Shown here: positions 32,718-43,446 of the stretch, piece after piece
How positions within the stretch are numbered: the first letter of the stretch is position 1
How the letters are laid out: every line of letters begins with the position of its first letter
Source of the DNA: [Clostridium] citroniae WAL-17108
GTDB lineage: Bacteria; Bacillota; Clostridia; Lachnospirales; Lachnospiraceae
Reading direction: 5' to 3'
Assembly (NCBI RefSeq): GCF_000233455.1
Contig: NZ_JH376421.1
Span: 651,007 to 694,452, forward strand
DNA: 43,446 nt
Position numbers and translations under genes: made by a program
Notes under the pieces: model-generated
Databases searched by the model: none
What the model was told of the DNA's origin: nothing
Seen by the model: the letters and a program-made list of their open reading frames with translations, nothing else

Positions 32718-33803
32718 ATGATGATTGAATCCATAGAACTTAAAAATTACCGCAATTACAAAGAACTACATATGGAATTTAATCAGGGAACCAATATACT
32801 CTACGGTGACAATGCCCAGGGAAAGACCAATATTCTGGAAGCTGTTTACGTCTGCTGCACATCTAAATCACATAAAAGCGCAAAAGACAGGGATATCATC
32901 CGGTTTGACCAGGATGAATCCCATATTAAATTACAGATCAGAAAAAATAATGTACCATACCGCATTGACATGCATCTGAAAAAGAATAAGCCTAAGGGAA
33001 TTGCCATTAACGGAGTGCCTATCAGGAAAGCAAGTGAACTTTTTGGAATTGCCAATGTGGTATTCTTTTCCCCGGAGGATCTGAACATTATCAAAAACGG
33101 TCCATCGGAGAGAAGAAGATTTATTGATCTGGAACTGTGCCAGCTGAACAAGCTGTATGTTCATTCCCTTGTACAGTACAATAAGGTGCTGCTCCAGAGG
33201 AACAAGCTGCTGAAAGAGTTGTTTTTTAAGCCTGAATATGAAGAAACCCTGGATGTGTGGGACATGCAGCTGGTAAATTACGGCCGGGAGGTGATCCGGT
33301 TCCGCCATGAGTTTATTGACCAGCTTAACGAGATTATCCGGGGGATCCACCGGAGTCTTTCCGGTGACAAGGAAGAGATAGAGATTTCCTATGAGCCATA
33401 TACACAGGAGGACCAGCTGGCCGATGTCCTGAAAAGGAACCGGGGGCAGGACATGAAACAAAAGACCACCCTGTCGGGTCCTCACAGGGATGATATCAGC
33501 TTTATTGTAAATGGGATCGATATCAGAAAATTCGGCTCCCAGGGCCAGCAGCGCACCGCTGCATTGTCCCTGAAGCTGTCTGAGTTAGAGCTGGTCAAAC
33601 GGATCAGCAGGGATGAACCCATCCTGCTGTTGGACGATGTGCTGTCAGAACTGGACAGCGGCAGGCAGAACCACCTGCTTTCAGCCATACAGAATATTCA
33701 GACCATGATCACCTGTACGGGGCTGGATGATTTCGTCAACAACAGATTCCATATAGACAAAATATTCCGGGTGATCGATGGAACCGCCCAGAACGAGAAC
33801 TAG
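32718..33803 (+). CDS. recF: DNA replication/repair ATPase RecF
   Basis: SMC-like ATPase that helps RecA loading at gaps. I start at ATG 32718 (MMIESIELKNYRNY, 361 aa); the longer frame overlaps rlbA. Walker A YGDNAQGKTNILEA, signature FGSQGQQRTAALSLKLSE and Walker B EPILLLDDVLSELD are intact. The ribosome-binding site (AGAAAGAGAA) is modest. gyrB follows after 37 bp. Confidence 0.97.
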   Translation: MMIESIELKNYRNYKELHMEFNQGTNILYGDNAQGKTNILEAVYVCCTSKSHKSAKDRDIIRFDQDESHIKLQIRKNNVPYRIDMHLKKNKPKGIAINGVPIRKASELFGIANVVFFSPEDLNIIKNGPSERRRFIDLELCQLNKLYVHSLVQYNKVLLQRNKLLKELFFKPEYEETLDVWDMQLVNYGREVIRFRHEFIDQLNEIIRGIHRSLSGDKEEIEISYEPYTQEDQLADVLKRNRGQDMKQKTTLSGPHRDDISFIVNGIDIRKFGSQGQQRTAALSLKLSELELVKRISRDEPILLLDDVLSELDSGRQNHLLSAIQNIQTMITCTGLDDFVNNRFHIDKIFRVIDGTAQNEN

Positions 33804-33837
33804 TACAGGATACTACCCAAAAGAAAGGAAGATATAA

Positions 33838-35754
<1,917 letters not shown>

Positions 35755-35792
35755 TTTTGACAATTCGATTGTAAACATAAAGGAGATTGAAT

Positions 35793-38339
35793 ATGGAACC
35801 AAATGTATTTGACAAGGTTCATGAAGTAGACCTTAAAAAGACCATGGAACAGTCCTATATTGACTATGCCATGAGTGTTATCAGCGCCAGGGCCCTGCCT
35901 GATGTAAGGGACGGTTTAAAACCTGTACAAAGGCGTGTACTCTACTCCATGATAGAACTTAACAATGGTCCGGATAAGCCGCACCGTAAATGCGCGCGTA
36001 TCGTGGGTGATACCATGGGTAAATACCATCCCCATGGCGACAGCTCCATTTACGGGGCATTGGTAAACATGGCCCAGGAGTGGTCCACACGTTATCCGCT
36101 GGTGGACGGACATGGAAACTTCGGTTCCGTGGACGGAGACGGCGCTGCTGCCATGCGATATACGGAAGCCCGTCTCAGCAAGATATCCATGGAAATGCTG
36201 TCCGATATCAATAAAGACACGGTTGACTTTGTGCCCAACTTTGATGAGACAGAGAAGGAACCGGTTGTGCTCCCCTCCAGATATCCCAACCTTCTTGTCA
36301 ATGGTACATCCGGCATTGCGGTTGGAATGGCTACCAATATCCCGCCCCATAACCTTCGTGAGATCATAGGCGCCGTTGTTAAGATGATCGACAACCGGGT
36401 GGAGGAAGACAGGGAGACAACCCTGGAAGAGATCATGGAAATTGTAAAAGGACCTGATTTCCCAACGGGTGCAACCATCCTCGGCAGAAGAAGCATTGAG
36501 GAAGCATACCGCACAGGCCGTGCCAAGATCAAGGTGCGCGCCGTTACCAACATAGAGACCATGCCCAACGGAAAGTCCAGGATCATTGTGACTGAACTTC
36601 CCTACATGGTAAACAAGGCCCGTCTCATTGAGAAGATCGCAGACCTTGTAAAAGATAAGAAAATTGACGGAATCACATATATCGGAGATGAGTCCAACCG
36701 TGAGGGTATGCGCATCAACATCGAGCTGCGCAGGGATGTGAATGCCAATGTTATTTTAAACCAGCTGTTAAAACACACCCAGCTTCAGGATACCTTTGGT
36801 GTGATCATGCTGGCCCTGATCAACAATGAGCCCAAGGTGCTGAATATCCATCAGATGTTGGATGAGTACCTGAAGCATCAGGAAGAGGTTGTAAGAAGAA
36901 GGACCCAGTATGATCTGAATAAGGCTGAGGAGCGGGCCCATATCTTACAGGGCTTGCTGATCGCCCTGGATCACATTGACGAGGTCATCCGCATCATCAG
37001 GGGTTCCGCCAATGTGGCTGACGCCAAGAACCAGTTGATGGAGCGCTTCGGCTTATCCGATGCACAGTCCCAGGCCATTGTGGATATGAGGCTGCGCGCA
37101 CTCACCGGTTTGGAGAGGGAGAAACTGGAGAACGAGTACAGGGAGCTTCAGGCAAAAATTGAGGAGTTAAAGGCCATCCTGGCAGATGAGAAAAAGCTTC
37201 TCACAGTCATCAAGGAGGAGATCTCCGTAATCTCCGATAAATACGGGGATGACAGGCGCACTGCCATTGGATATGATGATGACGTGTCCATGGAAGACCT
37301 GATCCCGGATGAGGACACGGTGATCGCCATGACCCATTTGGGCTATATCAAGAGAATGGACGTGGATAATTTCAGAAGCCAGAACCGCGGCGGCAAGGGC
37401 ATCAAGGGAATGCAGACCATTGAGGAGGACTATATTGAGGACCTTCTTATGACCACCAACCATCACTTTATGATGTTCTTTACCAACAAGGGGCGTGTGT
37501 ACAGGTTAAAGGCATATGAGATTCCGGAGGCAGGACGGACTGCCAGGGGAACCGCTATCATCAACCTGCTGCAGCTGCAGCCTGATGAGAAGATAACAGC
37601 CATCATTCCCATGCGTGAATATAATGAGGACAAATACCTGTTCATGGCAACTAAAAACGGTATGGTCAAGAAAACACCGATGGTGGAGTATGAGCATGTG
37701 CGCAAGAACGGCCTTCAGGCCATTGTTCTGCGGGAGGATGATGAGCTTATAGAGGTAAAGGATACGGACAATACCCAGGATATCTTCCTTGTAACACGCA
37801 AGGGGATGTGTATCCGCTTTAATGAAACGGATGTAAGGGTCACCGGCCGTGTATCCATGGGCGTGATCGGCATGCGTTTTGAAGAGGATGATGAGGTCAT
37901 CGGTATGCAGATGGAAAGTCAGGGTGAAAGCCTGCTGGTTGTTTCGGAGAACGGAATGGGCAAGCGTACCATCACGTCTGAGTTCAGCGCCCAGAACAGG
38001 GGCGGCAAAGGCGTGATCTGCTATAAGTGCACGGATAAGACAGGAAACCTGGTAGGAGCAAAGCTGGTGAATGACGGCCGTGAGATCATGATCATTACCA
38101 CGGAGGGGATTATTATCCGTATGACAGTGGATGATATCTCTGTGATCGGCAGGAATACATCTGGTGTTAAGCTGATGAACATTAACCAGGATTCCGATAT
38201 CAAGGTAGCCAGCATTGCCAAGGTGCGTGAGAGCGTTACCAAGGACAGCAATGTGTATGATGAGGAGTTTTACGAGGATGAAAATCCTGACTCAGACGAG
38301 GCAGGCCCATCAGATGCGGATCCGGAAGAGACAGTATAA
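35793..38339 (+). CDS. gyrA: DNA gyrase subunit A
   Basis: Cleavage and DNA-wrapping subunit of gyrase. Start is ATG 35793 ([14 protein letters not shown], 848 aa), seven bases after AAGGAG; a TTG two codons earlier is less likely. Catalytic Tyr123 lies in MRYTEARL, and the C-terminal wrapping domain has the GyrA box QNRGGKG (with a second copy of the motif later). The quinolone-determining loop reads [13 protein letters not shown]: Ser84 is retained and Gly88 occupies the position of E. coli Asp87. The tail is strongly acidic ([15 protein letters not shown]). A terminator follows at 38383. Confidence 0.98.
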   Translation: MEPNVFDKVHEVDLKKTMEQSYIDYAMSVISARALPDVRDGLKPVQRRVLYSMIELNNGPDKPHRKCARIVGDTMGKYHPHGDSSIYGALVNMAQEWSTRYPLVDGHGNFGSVDGDGAAAMRYTEARLSKISMEMLSDINKDTVDFVPNFDETEKEPVVLPSRYPNLLVNGTSGIAVGMATNIPPHNLREIIGAVVKMIDNRVEEDRETTLEEIMEIVKGPDFPTGATILGRRSIEEAYRTGRAKIKVRAVTNIETMPNGKSRIIVTELPYMVNKARLIEKIADLVKDKKIDGITYIGDESNREGMRINIELRRDVNANVILNQLLKHTQLQDTFGVIMLALINNEPKVLNIHQMLDEYLKHQEEVVRRRTQYDLNKAEERAHILQGLLIALDHIDEVIRIIRGSANVADAKNQLMERFGLSDAQSQAIVDMRLRALTGLEREKLENEYRELQAKIEELKAILADEKKLLTVIKEEISVISDKYGDDRRTAIGYDDDVSMEDLIPDEDTVIAMTHLGYIKRMDVDNFRSQNRGGKGIKGMQTIEEDYIEDLLMTTNHHFMMFFTNKGRVYRLKAYEIPEAGRTARGTAIINLLQLQPDEKITAIIPMREYNEDKYLFMATKNGMVKKTPMVEYEHVRKNGLQAIVLREDDELIEVKDTDNTQDIFLVTRKGMCIRFNETDVRVTGRVSMGVIGMRFEEDDEVIGMQMESQGESLLVVSENGMGKRTITSEFSAQNRGGKGVICYKCTDKTGNLVGAKLVNDGREIMIITTEGIIIRMTVDDISVIGRNTSGVKLMNINQDSDIKVASIAKVRESVTKDSNVYDEEFYEDENPDSDEAGPSDADPEETV

Positions 38340-38382
38340 AATCAGCACAGGAAATGTGTAGGGAAATAAAATTGAATATGCT

Positions 38383-38412
38383 GAAAAGGCTGTCCTGACA
38401 GACAGCCTTTTC
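38383..38412 (+). terminator. intrinsic terminator of the dnaA-gyrA cluster
   Basis: Perfect 12-bp stem GAAAAGGCTGTC / GACAGCCTTTTC (38383-38394, 38401-38412) with a 6-nt loop; the T-run is inside the 3' arm. Confidence 0.85.
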
Positions 38413-38467
38413 ATGTAATTAACCTGGTTCAAGAAATCTTGGATCCAAGGTACAAAGGAGAAAAAGG

Positions 38468-40396
38468 ATGATTAAATGGTCATTGGCAGCTGAATTGCTG
38501 GCATTAATCATCATCATATTTTTAATGCTGCATTACCATGACAGAAGACTGGCGGCTAATTACAGGAGAAACATGTACAGACTGTGTCTGTGGATGTCAG
38601 CGGCTGCAATTATCCTGAATATTATATGTGTATCAGTTATTTCCCTGTCAGATAAGGTTCCGGTTTGGGTCAATCTTTTATTTAACAGCGCTTATTTTAT
38701 CCAGGTGGTCCTTTTGTGTTCCGTGGTTGCAGCCTATCTGGCCTCCCTTATACTGGAGCATGTGTATGATAAGACATGCATGAGGAGATATCTTACATCT
38801 GTTGTACTTCTGAACCTTATGTTCTGGTGCGTGGTGGCATGGAATGTAAAAAGCGGGGTCCTCTTTTATTTTGAACAGGGGGAGATCTATCGGAGGGGGC
38901 CACTTAACGGGCTGGGGTACGTGATCATGGGTATCCAGATGGTCATGCTGCTGGTCTGTTATGTGCGAAACAGGAAGAGCGTGAGCCGGTCCGTGGTCAG
39001 ACTTATACGGACCATGCCTCCCATTGCATTGGCATTGATCCTGTTTCAGCATACATATCCCGATCTTCTGCTCAACGGCATGTTTGCAGCGATCACTGAC
39101 ATGGTTATGTTTGTCAGCTTTCAGAGCAGCTGGAATGAGAGGGACAGCCTGACCGCCGTGGGAAACAGAAACAGCTTTTTCCAGGAAGTGACCCTGCGCA
39201 TGGCCGGCCGGCAAAATTTCCAGGTGGTGCTTGTGACCCTGAAACAGTTTGCCGTGATCAATCAGAAATTCAGCCACAATAAAGGGGACGAATTTCTCTA
39301 TGAGATTGCAAAGGAGATGGATTCCATCCTACCACAGGCTAAGGCATTCCGGTTTGCCAATGTGGAGTTTGCCGTGCTGCTCCCCTATGCCTCAGAAAAA
39401 ACAGCCTTTAAGAATCTGGCTGTGATCAGGTCCCGATTTGAAAAACCGTGGAAACTGGGACAAATCTCCAGTCAAATTCCGGCCTTTTTCACAGATATCA
39501 TATACCAGGGCCAGGATTGGAGCCCGACCCAGATGTTTGAGTTCCTGGAGTACGGGGTAAAAGCCGCCAAGGAAAGTATACAGGGAATACAGTGTATTGA
39601 CCGTGTTCTTCTGGAGCACCTTGCCAGGCGCAAACAGATCCTGGATATCATGCAGCAGTCCATTGAGCAGAAACGGTTCAGGGTATGGTATCAGCCGGTT
39701 TACAGTTTTGAACAGGGGAATTTCTCTTCCGCAGAGGCATTGCTGCGCCTGACGGATTATGAGGGAAATCCGGTTCCTCCGTCTGAATTTATTCCCCTTG
39801 CGGAAGAAAAGGGAATGATCGATGAGTTGAGTTGGATCGTTCTGGAGGAAGTGTGTTCATTTCTGCAGAGGGTTCCCAGCCATATCAGGTCCATTTCCAT
39901 CAACCTTTCCATGCAGCAGTTTGAGGACCGTGGCCTGACGGAGAGGATTAAACAGTACCTGGATGAATATCATCTGACTCCGGACCGGCTGAAGATAGAG
40001 ATAACAGAGCGCGTACTGCTTCAGGACATGGATCACATGAAGCGGATGATGGAACAGTTGACCGGAAATGGGATCCATTTTTACCTGGATGACTTTGGAA
40101 CAGGGTATTCTAACATTTCCTGCGTCCTGTCCCTGCCCTTTGAGTATATCAAGCTGGATAAAAGCCTGCTCAATGGCCTGCCCGGTGATTCCAGGGCAGA
40201 GCTTCTGGTAAAGAGTATGATACAGAGTTTTGAACGCATGGGCCTTAAGGTAATTGCCGAGGGTGTGGAGGAAAAGGAACAGGCGGAAATGCTCCGTATG
40301 TTTGGAGCGGACAGCATACAGGGATATTATTACGGAAAACCTATGCCTGAGGATGAGTTTCTGGCAGTCATATCACATAGAGTAAAAGAAAACTAA
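38468..40396 (+). CDS. membrane-bound c-di-GMP phosphodiesterase (EAL) with degenerate GGDEF domain
   Basis: A 642-aa regulator. Residues 1-~220 hold about seven membrane segments (a MASE-like sensor). Residues ~227-345 are a GGDEF fold whose active site reads FANVEF (296-301), so it should not make c-di-GMP. The EAL domain (~395-635) keeps its catalytic set: E423-A-L425, Asn479 in SINLSMQQF, Glu511 in KIEITE, DDFGTG (541-546), Lys563 and Glu598 in AEGVEE. It therefore likely degrades c-di-GMP. AAAGGAGAAAAAGG precedes the ATG. A 12-bp palindrome CTTGGATCCAAG (38438-38449) lies just upstream and could be an operator. Confidence 0.92.
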   Translation: MIKWSLAAELLALIIIIFLMLHYHDRRLAANYRRNMYRLCLWMSAAAIILNIICVSVISLSDKVPVWVNLLFNSAYFIQVVLLCSVVAAYLASLILEHVYDKTCMRRYLTSVVLLNLMFWCVVAWNVKSGVLFYFEQGEIYRRGPLNGLGYVIMGIQMVMLLVCYVRNRKSVSRSVVRLIRTMPPIALALILFQHTYPDLLLNGMFAAITDMVMFVSFQSSWNERDSLTAVGNRNSFFQEVTLRMAGRQNFQVVLVTLKQFAVINQKFSHNKGDEFLYEIAKEMDSILPQAKAFRFANVEFAVLLPYASEKTAFKNLAVIRSRFEKPWKLGQISSQIPAFFTDIIYQGQDWSPTQMFEFLEYGVKAAKESIQGIQCIDRVLLEHLARRKQILDIMQQSIEQKRFRVWYQPVYSFEQGNFSSAEALLRLTDYEGNPVPPSEFIPLAEEKGMIDELSWIVLEEVCSFLQRVPSHIRSISINLSMQQFEDRGLTERIKQYLDEYHLTPDRLKIEITERVLLQDMDHMKRMMEQLTGNGIHFYLDDFGTGYSNISCVLSLPFEYIKLDKSLLNGLPGDSRAELLVKSMIQSFERMGLKVIAEGVEEKEQAEMLRMFGADSIQGYYYGKPMPEDEFLAVISHRVKEN

Positions 40397-40416
40397 GAAG
40401 TGAAGGAAAATAAGAA

Positions 40417-41259
40417 ATGAGGGAAATGCAGACCGAACAGATTACCCAGGTGATCAGGGAAATGTGTATTGAGGCAAACTACAGGCTTGCCCCCGACATG
40501 AAATGCGTGTTTTGTCAGGCTGTGGACCAGGAGGAGTCCCCTCTTGGACGTCAGGTATTAAAACAGCTGGAGGAAAACCTGAGAATAGCGGACGAGGATA
40601 TGATACCCATCTGTCAGGATACGGGAATGGCCGTGGTGTTCCTGAAGGCCGGTCAGGAGGTCCATTTTACAGGCGGAAGCCTGACCAATGCGGTGAACGA
40701 AGGTGTCAGAAGGGGATATGAGGAAGGGTACCTGCGCAAATCCGTGGTGGGAGATCCCATTGAGCGGGTCAATACCAGGGATAATACACCGGCGGTGATC
40801 CATTATGAGATCGTGGAGGGGGACCAGGTTGATCTGACCGTGGCTCCTAAAGGCTTTGGAAGTGAAAATATGAGCCGTGTGTTTATGCTGAAACCGGCAG
40901 ACGGGCTTGAAGGTGTTAAGAACGCCATACTGACAGCTGTCAGGGATGCGGGCCCCAATGCATGTCCGCCCATGGTGATCGGAGTGGGTATTGGCGGAAC
41001 TTTTGAAAAATGTACGGAGATGGCAAAGCACGCCCTGACCAGAAATATTAGTGAAAAGCATGAAACAGTCTGGGTAAGGGAACTTGAAGAGGAGATGCTT
41101 CAGACTGTGAACAAGCTGGGGATCGGACCCGGGGGGCTGGGGGGAAGGATCACTGCCTTGGCTGTCAATGTGGAGACATATCCCACCCATATAGCCGGTC
41201 TTCCTGTTGCAGTCAATATCTGCTGCCATGTAAACAGGCATGTACACAGGGTACTTTAA
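40417..41259 (+). CDS. class I fumarate hydratase, alpha subunit (TtdA/FumA N-terminal type)
   Basis: Iron-sulfur half of the two-subunit hydro-lyase that interconverts fumarate and malate (or tartrate and oxaloacetate for the close relative TtdAB). 280 aa; candidate [4Fe-4S] ligands are Cys66 in PICQDTGMA, Cys183 in NACPPM and Cys199 in GGTFEKC. The end matches the family (GIGPGGLGGRITALAVNVE, THIAGLPVAVNICCHVNRH). Fumarase is more likely than tartrate dehydratase in this lineage, but the sequence alone does not decide. The start at 40417 has GAAGGAAAATAAG upstream. The EAL gene ends 20 bp before, so partial co-transcription is possible. Confidence 0.9.
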   Translation: MREMQTEQITQVIREMCIEANYRLAPDMKCVFCQAVDQEESPLGRQVLKQLEENLRIADEDMIPICQDTGMAVVFLKAGQEVHFTGGSLTNAVNEGVRRGYEEGYLRKSVVGDPIERVNTRDNTPAVIHYEIVEGDQVDLTVAPKGFGSENMSRVFMLKPADGLEGVKNAILTAVRDAGPNACPPMVIGVGIGGTFEKCTEMAKHALTRNISEKHETVWVRELEEEMLQTVNKLGIGPGGLGGRITALAVNVETYPTHIAGLPVAVNICCHVNRHVHRVL

Positions 41260-41301
41260 GGGTAAGTTATCTGCTTAGGCAGATTACTGGCTCATTGAGA
41301 T

Positions 41302-41367
41302 CACTTACGTTAGAACGATTACTTACGTTAGAACGATCATTTACTTTAGAACAATTACTTACAACGG
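41302..41367 (+). repeat. 18-bp tandem repeat between the fumarase subunit genes
   Basis: Units of period 18: CACTTACGTTAGAACGAT (41302-41319), a copy with one change (41320-41337), a copy with four changes (41338-41355) and a partial fourth (41356-41367). Just before it is a small hairpin ATCTGC-TTAG-GCAGAT (41269-41284). Confidence 0.85.
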
Positions 41368-41380
41368 AAAGGGAGTCCGG

Positions 41381-41935
41381 ATGATGGATAGGCATATCAA
41401 AGTACCGATGACAAAAGAGGACGCGGTCTCTTTAAAGGCAGGAGACTATGTATATCTGACAGGAACCATTTATACTGCCAGGGATGCGGCTCATAAGAGA
41501 ATGGACGAGACACTGGACCGGGGGGAAGAACTGCCCTTTAATATTAAAGATAATATTATCTATTATCTGGGGCCGTCCCCGGCAAGGGAGGGGAGACCCA
41601 TAGGTTCAGCGGGACCCACCACGGCCAGCCGCATGGATAAGTATACCCCCAGGCTTCTGGATATGGGAATGGGAGCAATGATAGGAAAAGGAAAAAGGAG
41701 CCAGGCTGTAATTGACGGCATTGTGCGCAACAAGTCCGTGTATTTTGCAGCAGTGGGAGGAGCAGGGGCCATCCTGTCCAAATGTATTCTTTCTTCAGAA
41801 CTGATTGCATATGGAGATCTGGGGACAGAGGCAATCTGCAAACTGGAGATCAGGGACTTTCCAGTGGTGGTTGTCATTGACAGTCAGGGTAATAACCTGT
41901 ACGAAACAGCAGTAAAGGAGTACTGTACAATATAG
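41381..41935 (+). CDS. class I fumarate hydratase, beta subunit (TtdB/FumA C-terminal type)
   Basis: The 184-aa partner of the alpha subunit. Family stretches: LKAGDYVYLTGTIYTARDAAHKRM, split as DYVYLTGTIYTARDAAHKRM, then YYLGPSPA, PIGSAGPTTASRMD, MIGKGKRS and FAAVGGAGAILS. GGAAAGGGAG precedes the ATG. It is 121 bp after the alpha gene, unusually far for two subunits, and the gap is filled by the tandem repeat. Confidence 0.93.
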   Translation: MMDRHIKVPMTKEDAVSLKAGDYVYLTGTIYTARDAAHKRMDETLDRGEELPFNIKDNIIYYLGPSPAREGRPIGSAGPTTASRMDKYTPRLLDMGMGAMIGKGKRSQAVIDGIVRNKSVYFAAVGGAGAILSKCILSSELIAYGDLGTEAICKLEIRDFPVVVVIDSQGNNLYETAVKEYCTI

Positions 41936-42008
41936 TACTGGAGCAAATTACCGGAGCATATCCGGATTTGATTTTTGCCATTTGCACGCTCCGGGGGAAG
42001 AGGAAACT

Positions 42009-42740
42009 ATGAAGCGGATCATATATATGGTATTTATGAATCTGTTCCATGCGCCGGTATGGCTGTTTACCATTGCCCGCATGGGACGGCCTGAGGATGG
42101 ACGTACCATTAAGGAATGCTATGATTATATTGCAAGAATGACAAGACGGATCATTAAAAGGGGAAGGGTAACGGTAACGGCCACCGGGATCGAACATATT
42201 CCGGATCAGGATGGGTTTATGCTTTTTCCAAACCATCAGGGGCTGTTTGATATGTTGGCCCTGTTTTCTACCTGCCCAAGACCACTTTCTGCTGTTATTA
42301 AGAAAGAAGCCTCCGGCTGGATCCTGGTCAAGCAGGTGATCGGCGCCACCGGAAGCCTTGCAATGGATCGGAGTGATATTAAAGATCAGGTAAGGATCAT
42401 TGGGGAGGTGACAAAACGGGTTAGGGAAGGATCTAACTTTGTCATATTCGCAGAAGGGCACCGAAGCCGCAAAGGAAATGAGATACTGGATTTTAAAAGC
42501 GGCACTTTTAAAAGTGCGCTGAAAGCAGGCTGCCCCATTGTGCCTGTAGCCCTGATCAACTCCTTCAGACCCTTTGATATCAACTCATTGAGCCGGGAAT
42601 ATGTGGAGGTGCACTACATGGAGCCTATTTTGCCGGAACAATATATAGGTATGAAGACCTCAGAAATCGCACATCTTGTACATGACAGAATTCAGGAAGA
42701 AATAAATAAAAATGTCGGTAAAAACACCTTGACAACCTAA
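42009..42740 (+). CDS. plsC: 1-acyl-sn-glycerol-3-phosphate acyltransferase (PlsC-like)
   Basis: Membrane-associated acyltransferase that makes phosphatidic acid from lysophosphatidic acid. I use ATG 42009 (MKRIIYMVFMNLFHAP, 243 aa), with GAAGAGGAAACT upstream. The catalytic HX4D motif is FPNHQGLFD (His76, Asp81), and the substrate-binding motif is EGHRSRKG, a variant of EGTRS. VPVALINS follows. The N-terminal segment is hydrophobic. The tRNA-Ser promoter begins inside its last codons. Confidence 0.9.
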   Translation: MKRIIYMVFMNLFHAPVWLFTIARMGRPEDGRTIKECYDYIARMTRRIIKRGRVTVTATGIEHIPDQDGFMLFPNHQGLFDMLALFSTCPRPLSAVIKKEASGWILVKQVIGATGSLAMDRSDIKDQVRIIGEVTKRVREGSNFVIFAEGHRSRKGNEILDFKSGTFKSALKAGCPIVPVALINSFRPFDINSLSREYVEVHYMEPILPEQYIGMKTSEIAHLVHDRIQEEINKNVGKNTLTT

Positions 42741-42757
42741 TTTCTATCTAGTATAAT
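42729..42757 (+). promoter_or_regulatory. consensus sigma-A promoter of tRNA-Ser
   Basis: TTGACA (42729-42734), 17-bp spacer, TATAAT (42752-42757), both hexamers at full consensus. The -35 lies in the last codons of plsC; the tRNA starts about 60 bp downstream. Confidence 0.9.
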
Positions 42758-42817
42758 GGTCAATGCGTCTGAGGACAAATATGTCAAAAGAAGCAATCAT
42801 ATGGAAAATATCAATTC

Positions 42818-42905
42818 GGAGAAATACTCAAGAGGCCGAAGAGGCGCCCCTGCTAAGGGTGTAGGCTGGGCAACCGGCGCGAGGGTTCAAATCCCTCTTT
42901 CTCCG
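42818..42905 (+). tRNA. tRNA-Ser (anticodon GCT)
   Basis: An 88-nt tRNA with acceptor arms GGAGAAA / TTTCTCC, anticodon stem CGCCC / GGGTG around loop CTGCTAA (anticodon GCT, reads AGC/AGU), a long class II variable arm (GGCTGGGCAACCGGC) and a T arm GAGGG-TTCAAAT-CCCTC. Discriminator G at 42905; the following bases are CTCCA, so the CCA end is added after transcription. Confidence 0.95.
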
Positions 42906-42973
42906 CTCCATTTTCCAAATGATTATTTTTTTACTGTTTTGCCCTGGGGGCATAAAATTAATCAAAAAAGTTG

Positions 42974-43002
42974 TTGACAACAAACGACAGCTATGATATG
43001 AT
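42974..43002 (+). promoter_or_regulatory. rRNA operon promoter P1
   Basis: TTGACA (42974-42979), 17-bp spacer, TATGAT (42997-43002), preceded by an A-run like an UP element. Confidence 0.85.
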
Positions 43003-43090
43003 TAATACCCGCTGGAGAAAATACAGCGGATGATTTTTGCAGAGGGCCAAACGGCCTGAAACAACAAATTAAAAAAAGTAAAAAAAGTTG

Positions 43091-43119
43091 TTGACAAACG
43101 CAAGCAGCTGTGATAAGAT
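43091..43119 (+). promoter_or_regulatory. rRNA operon promoter P2
   Basis: TTGACA (43091-43096), 17-bp spacer, TAAGAT (43114-43119). P1 and P2 share the flank AAAAAAGTTG before the -35 and GCTATGA/GCTGTGA before the -10, so one looks like a duplicate of the other. Confidence 0.85.
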
Positions 43120-43209
43120 ATAAAAGTTGCTGCTGAACAAGACAACAACAAACGAACCTTGATAATTGAAGATTAAATAGTATGTAAAACCCTGAAAATT
43201 CTAAAAACA

Positions 43210-43230
43210 AAAGGTCTGGTTTAGACCTTT
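43210..43230 (+). other. hairpin in the rRNA leader
   Basis: AAAGGTCT / AGACCTTT, loop of 5, about 90 bp upstream of mature 16S and not followed by a T-run. It is probably part of the processing leader. Apart from this and the two promoters, 42906-43320 shows no gene; ORFs there are spurious. Confidence 0.5.
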
Positions 43231-43320
43231 GGATTTGAGAAAATTCGGAACAAAACCAAGTAATGAAGGTTAAAGATAACTATAGCCAAGCTAAGTAGTC
43301 TAAGACCAAGAATCAACTTT

Positions 43321-43446
<126 letters not shown>

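Noticed and set aside
41302..41367. Short CRISPR or iteron array
   Set aside because: Period-18 direct tandem copies without spacers; not near a replication initiator gene or cas genes.
42756..42977. 73-aa plus-strand open frame
   Set aside because: It runs through the whole tRNA-Ser gene and into the rRNA promoter region.
42962..43210. Minus-strand 82-aa frame in the rRNA leader
   Set aside because: It overlaps both rRNA promoters and has no start signal.

Overview
The window is the replication-origin region of a low-GC Gram-positive gut anaerobe, most likely a Lachnospiraceae member close to Enterocloster (the Clostridium clostridioforme / bolteae group). The evidence is the start of a 16S rRNA gene at the right edge, whose first variable region reads like that group, the class I two-subunit fumarase, DUF4446 next to parAB, and the origin order rpmH-rnpA-yidD-yidC-jag-mnmE-mnmG-rsmG | dnaA-dnaN-rlbA-recF-gyrB-gyrA. 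Genes left of about 29.3 kb are nearly all on the minus strand and genes right of it are all on the plus strand, as expected for bidirectional replication from an oriC at dnaA.

Layout. 0-0.5 kb: 3' end of an IS110-type transposase. 0.5-4.3 kb: a polyamine/iron-type ABC importer (ATPase and two permeases, no binding protein in view) divergent from a LysR regulator. 4.4-7.7 kb: a secreted 5'-nucleotidase carrying an internal LysM module, then murA. 8-11.3 kb: a second ABC importer (NitT/TauT type) whose first gene is a small cysteine protein that resembles the H-cluster domain of [FeFe]-hydrogenases; a many-armed inverted-repeat structure separates its ATPase and lipoprotein genes. 11.5-15.2 kb: two proteins of unknown function, one large and exported, one with a long proline-rich repeat tract. 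15.3-19.8 kb: DUF4446-parB-parA, an alpha/beta-hydrolase-like gene and nfo, with three identical parS sites. 19.8-26.9 kb: rsmG, mnmG, mnmE, jag, yidC, yidD, rnpA and rpmH. 27-29.2 kb: an ECF S component and an ion-coupled permease. 29.3-31.3 kb: a bipartite origin with DnaA boxes on both sides of dnaA. 31.3-38.3 kb: dnaN, rlbA, recF, gyrB and gyrA. 38.4-42.7 kb: a membrane EAL protein, fumarase alpha and beta, and plsC. 42.7-43.4 kb: tRNA-Ser(GCT), twin rRNA promoters and the 5' end of 16S rRNA.

How it works together. Most of the window is chromosome housekeeping: initiation (dnaA, oriC), the clamp and repair (dnaN, recF), topology (gyrAB), origin segregation (parAB and parS), membrane-protein insertion (yidC, yidD, jag), tRNA and rRNA modification (mnmE, mnmG, rsmG) and RNase P. 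The accessory material is at the left end (0-15 kb). The most unusual items are the hydrogenase-like mini-protein in a transporter operon, the multi-hairpin element in the same operon, and a parS site lying at the centre of a 48-bp perfect palindrome that should also be a bidirectional terminator. All assignments come from reading motifs and layout; no database search was run.
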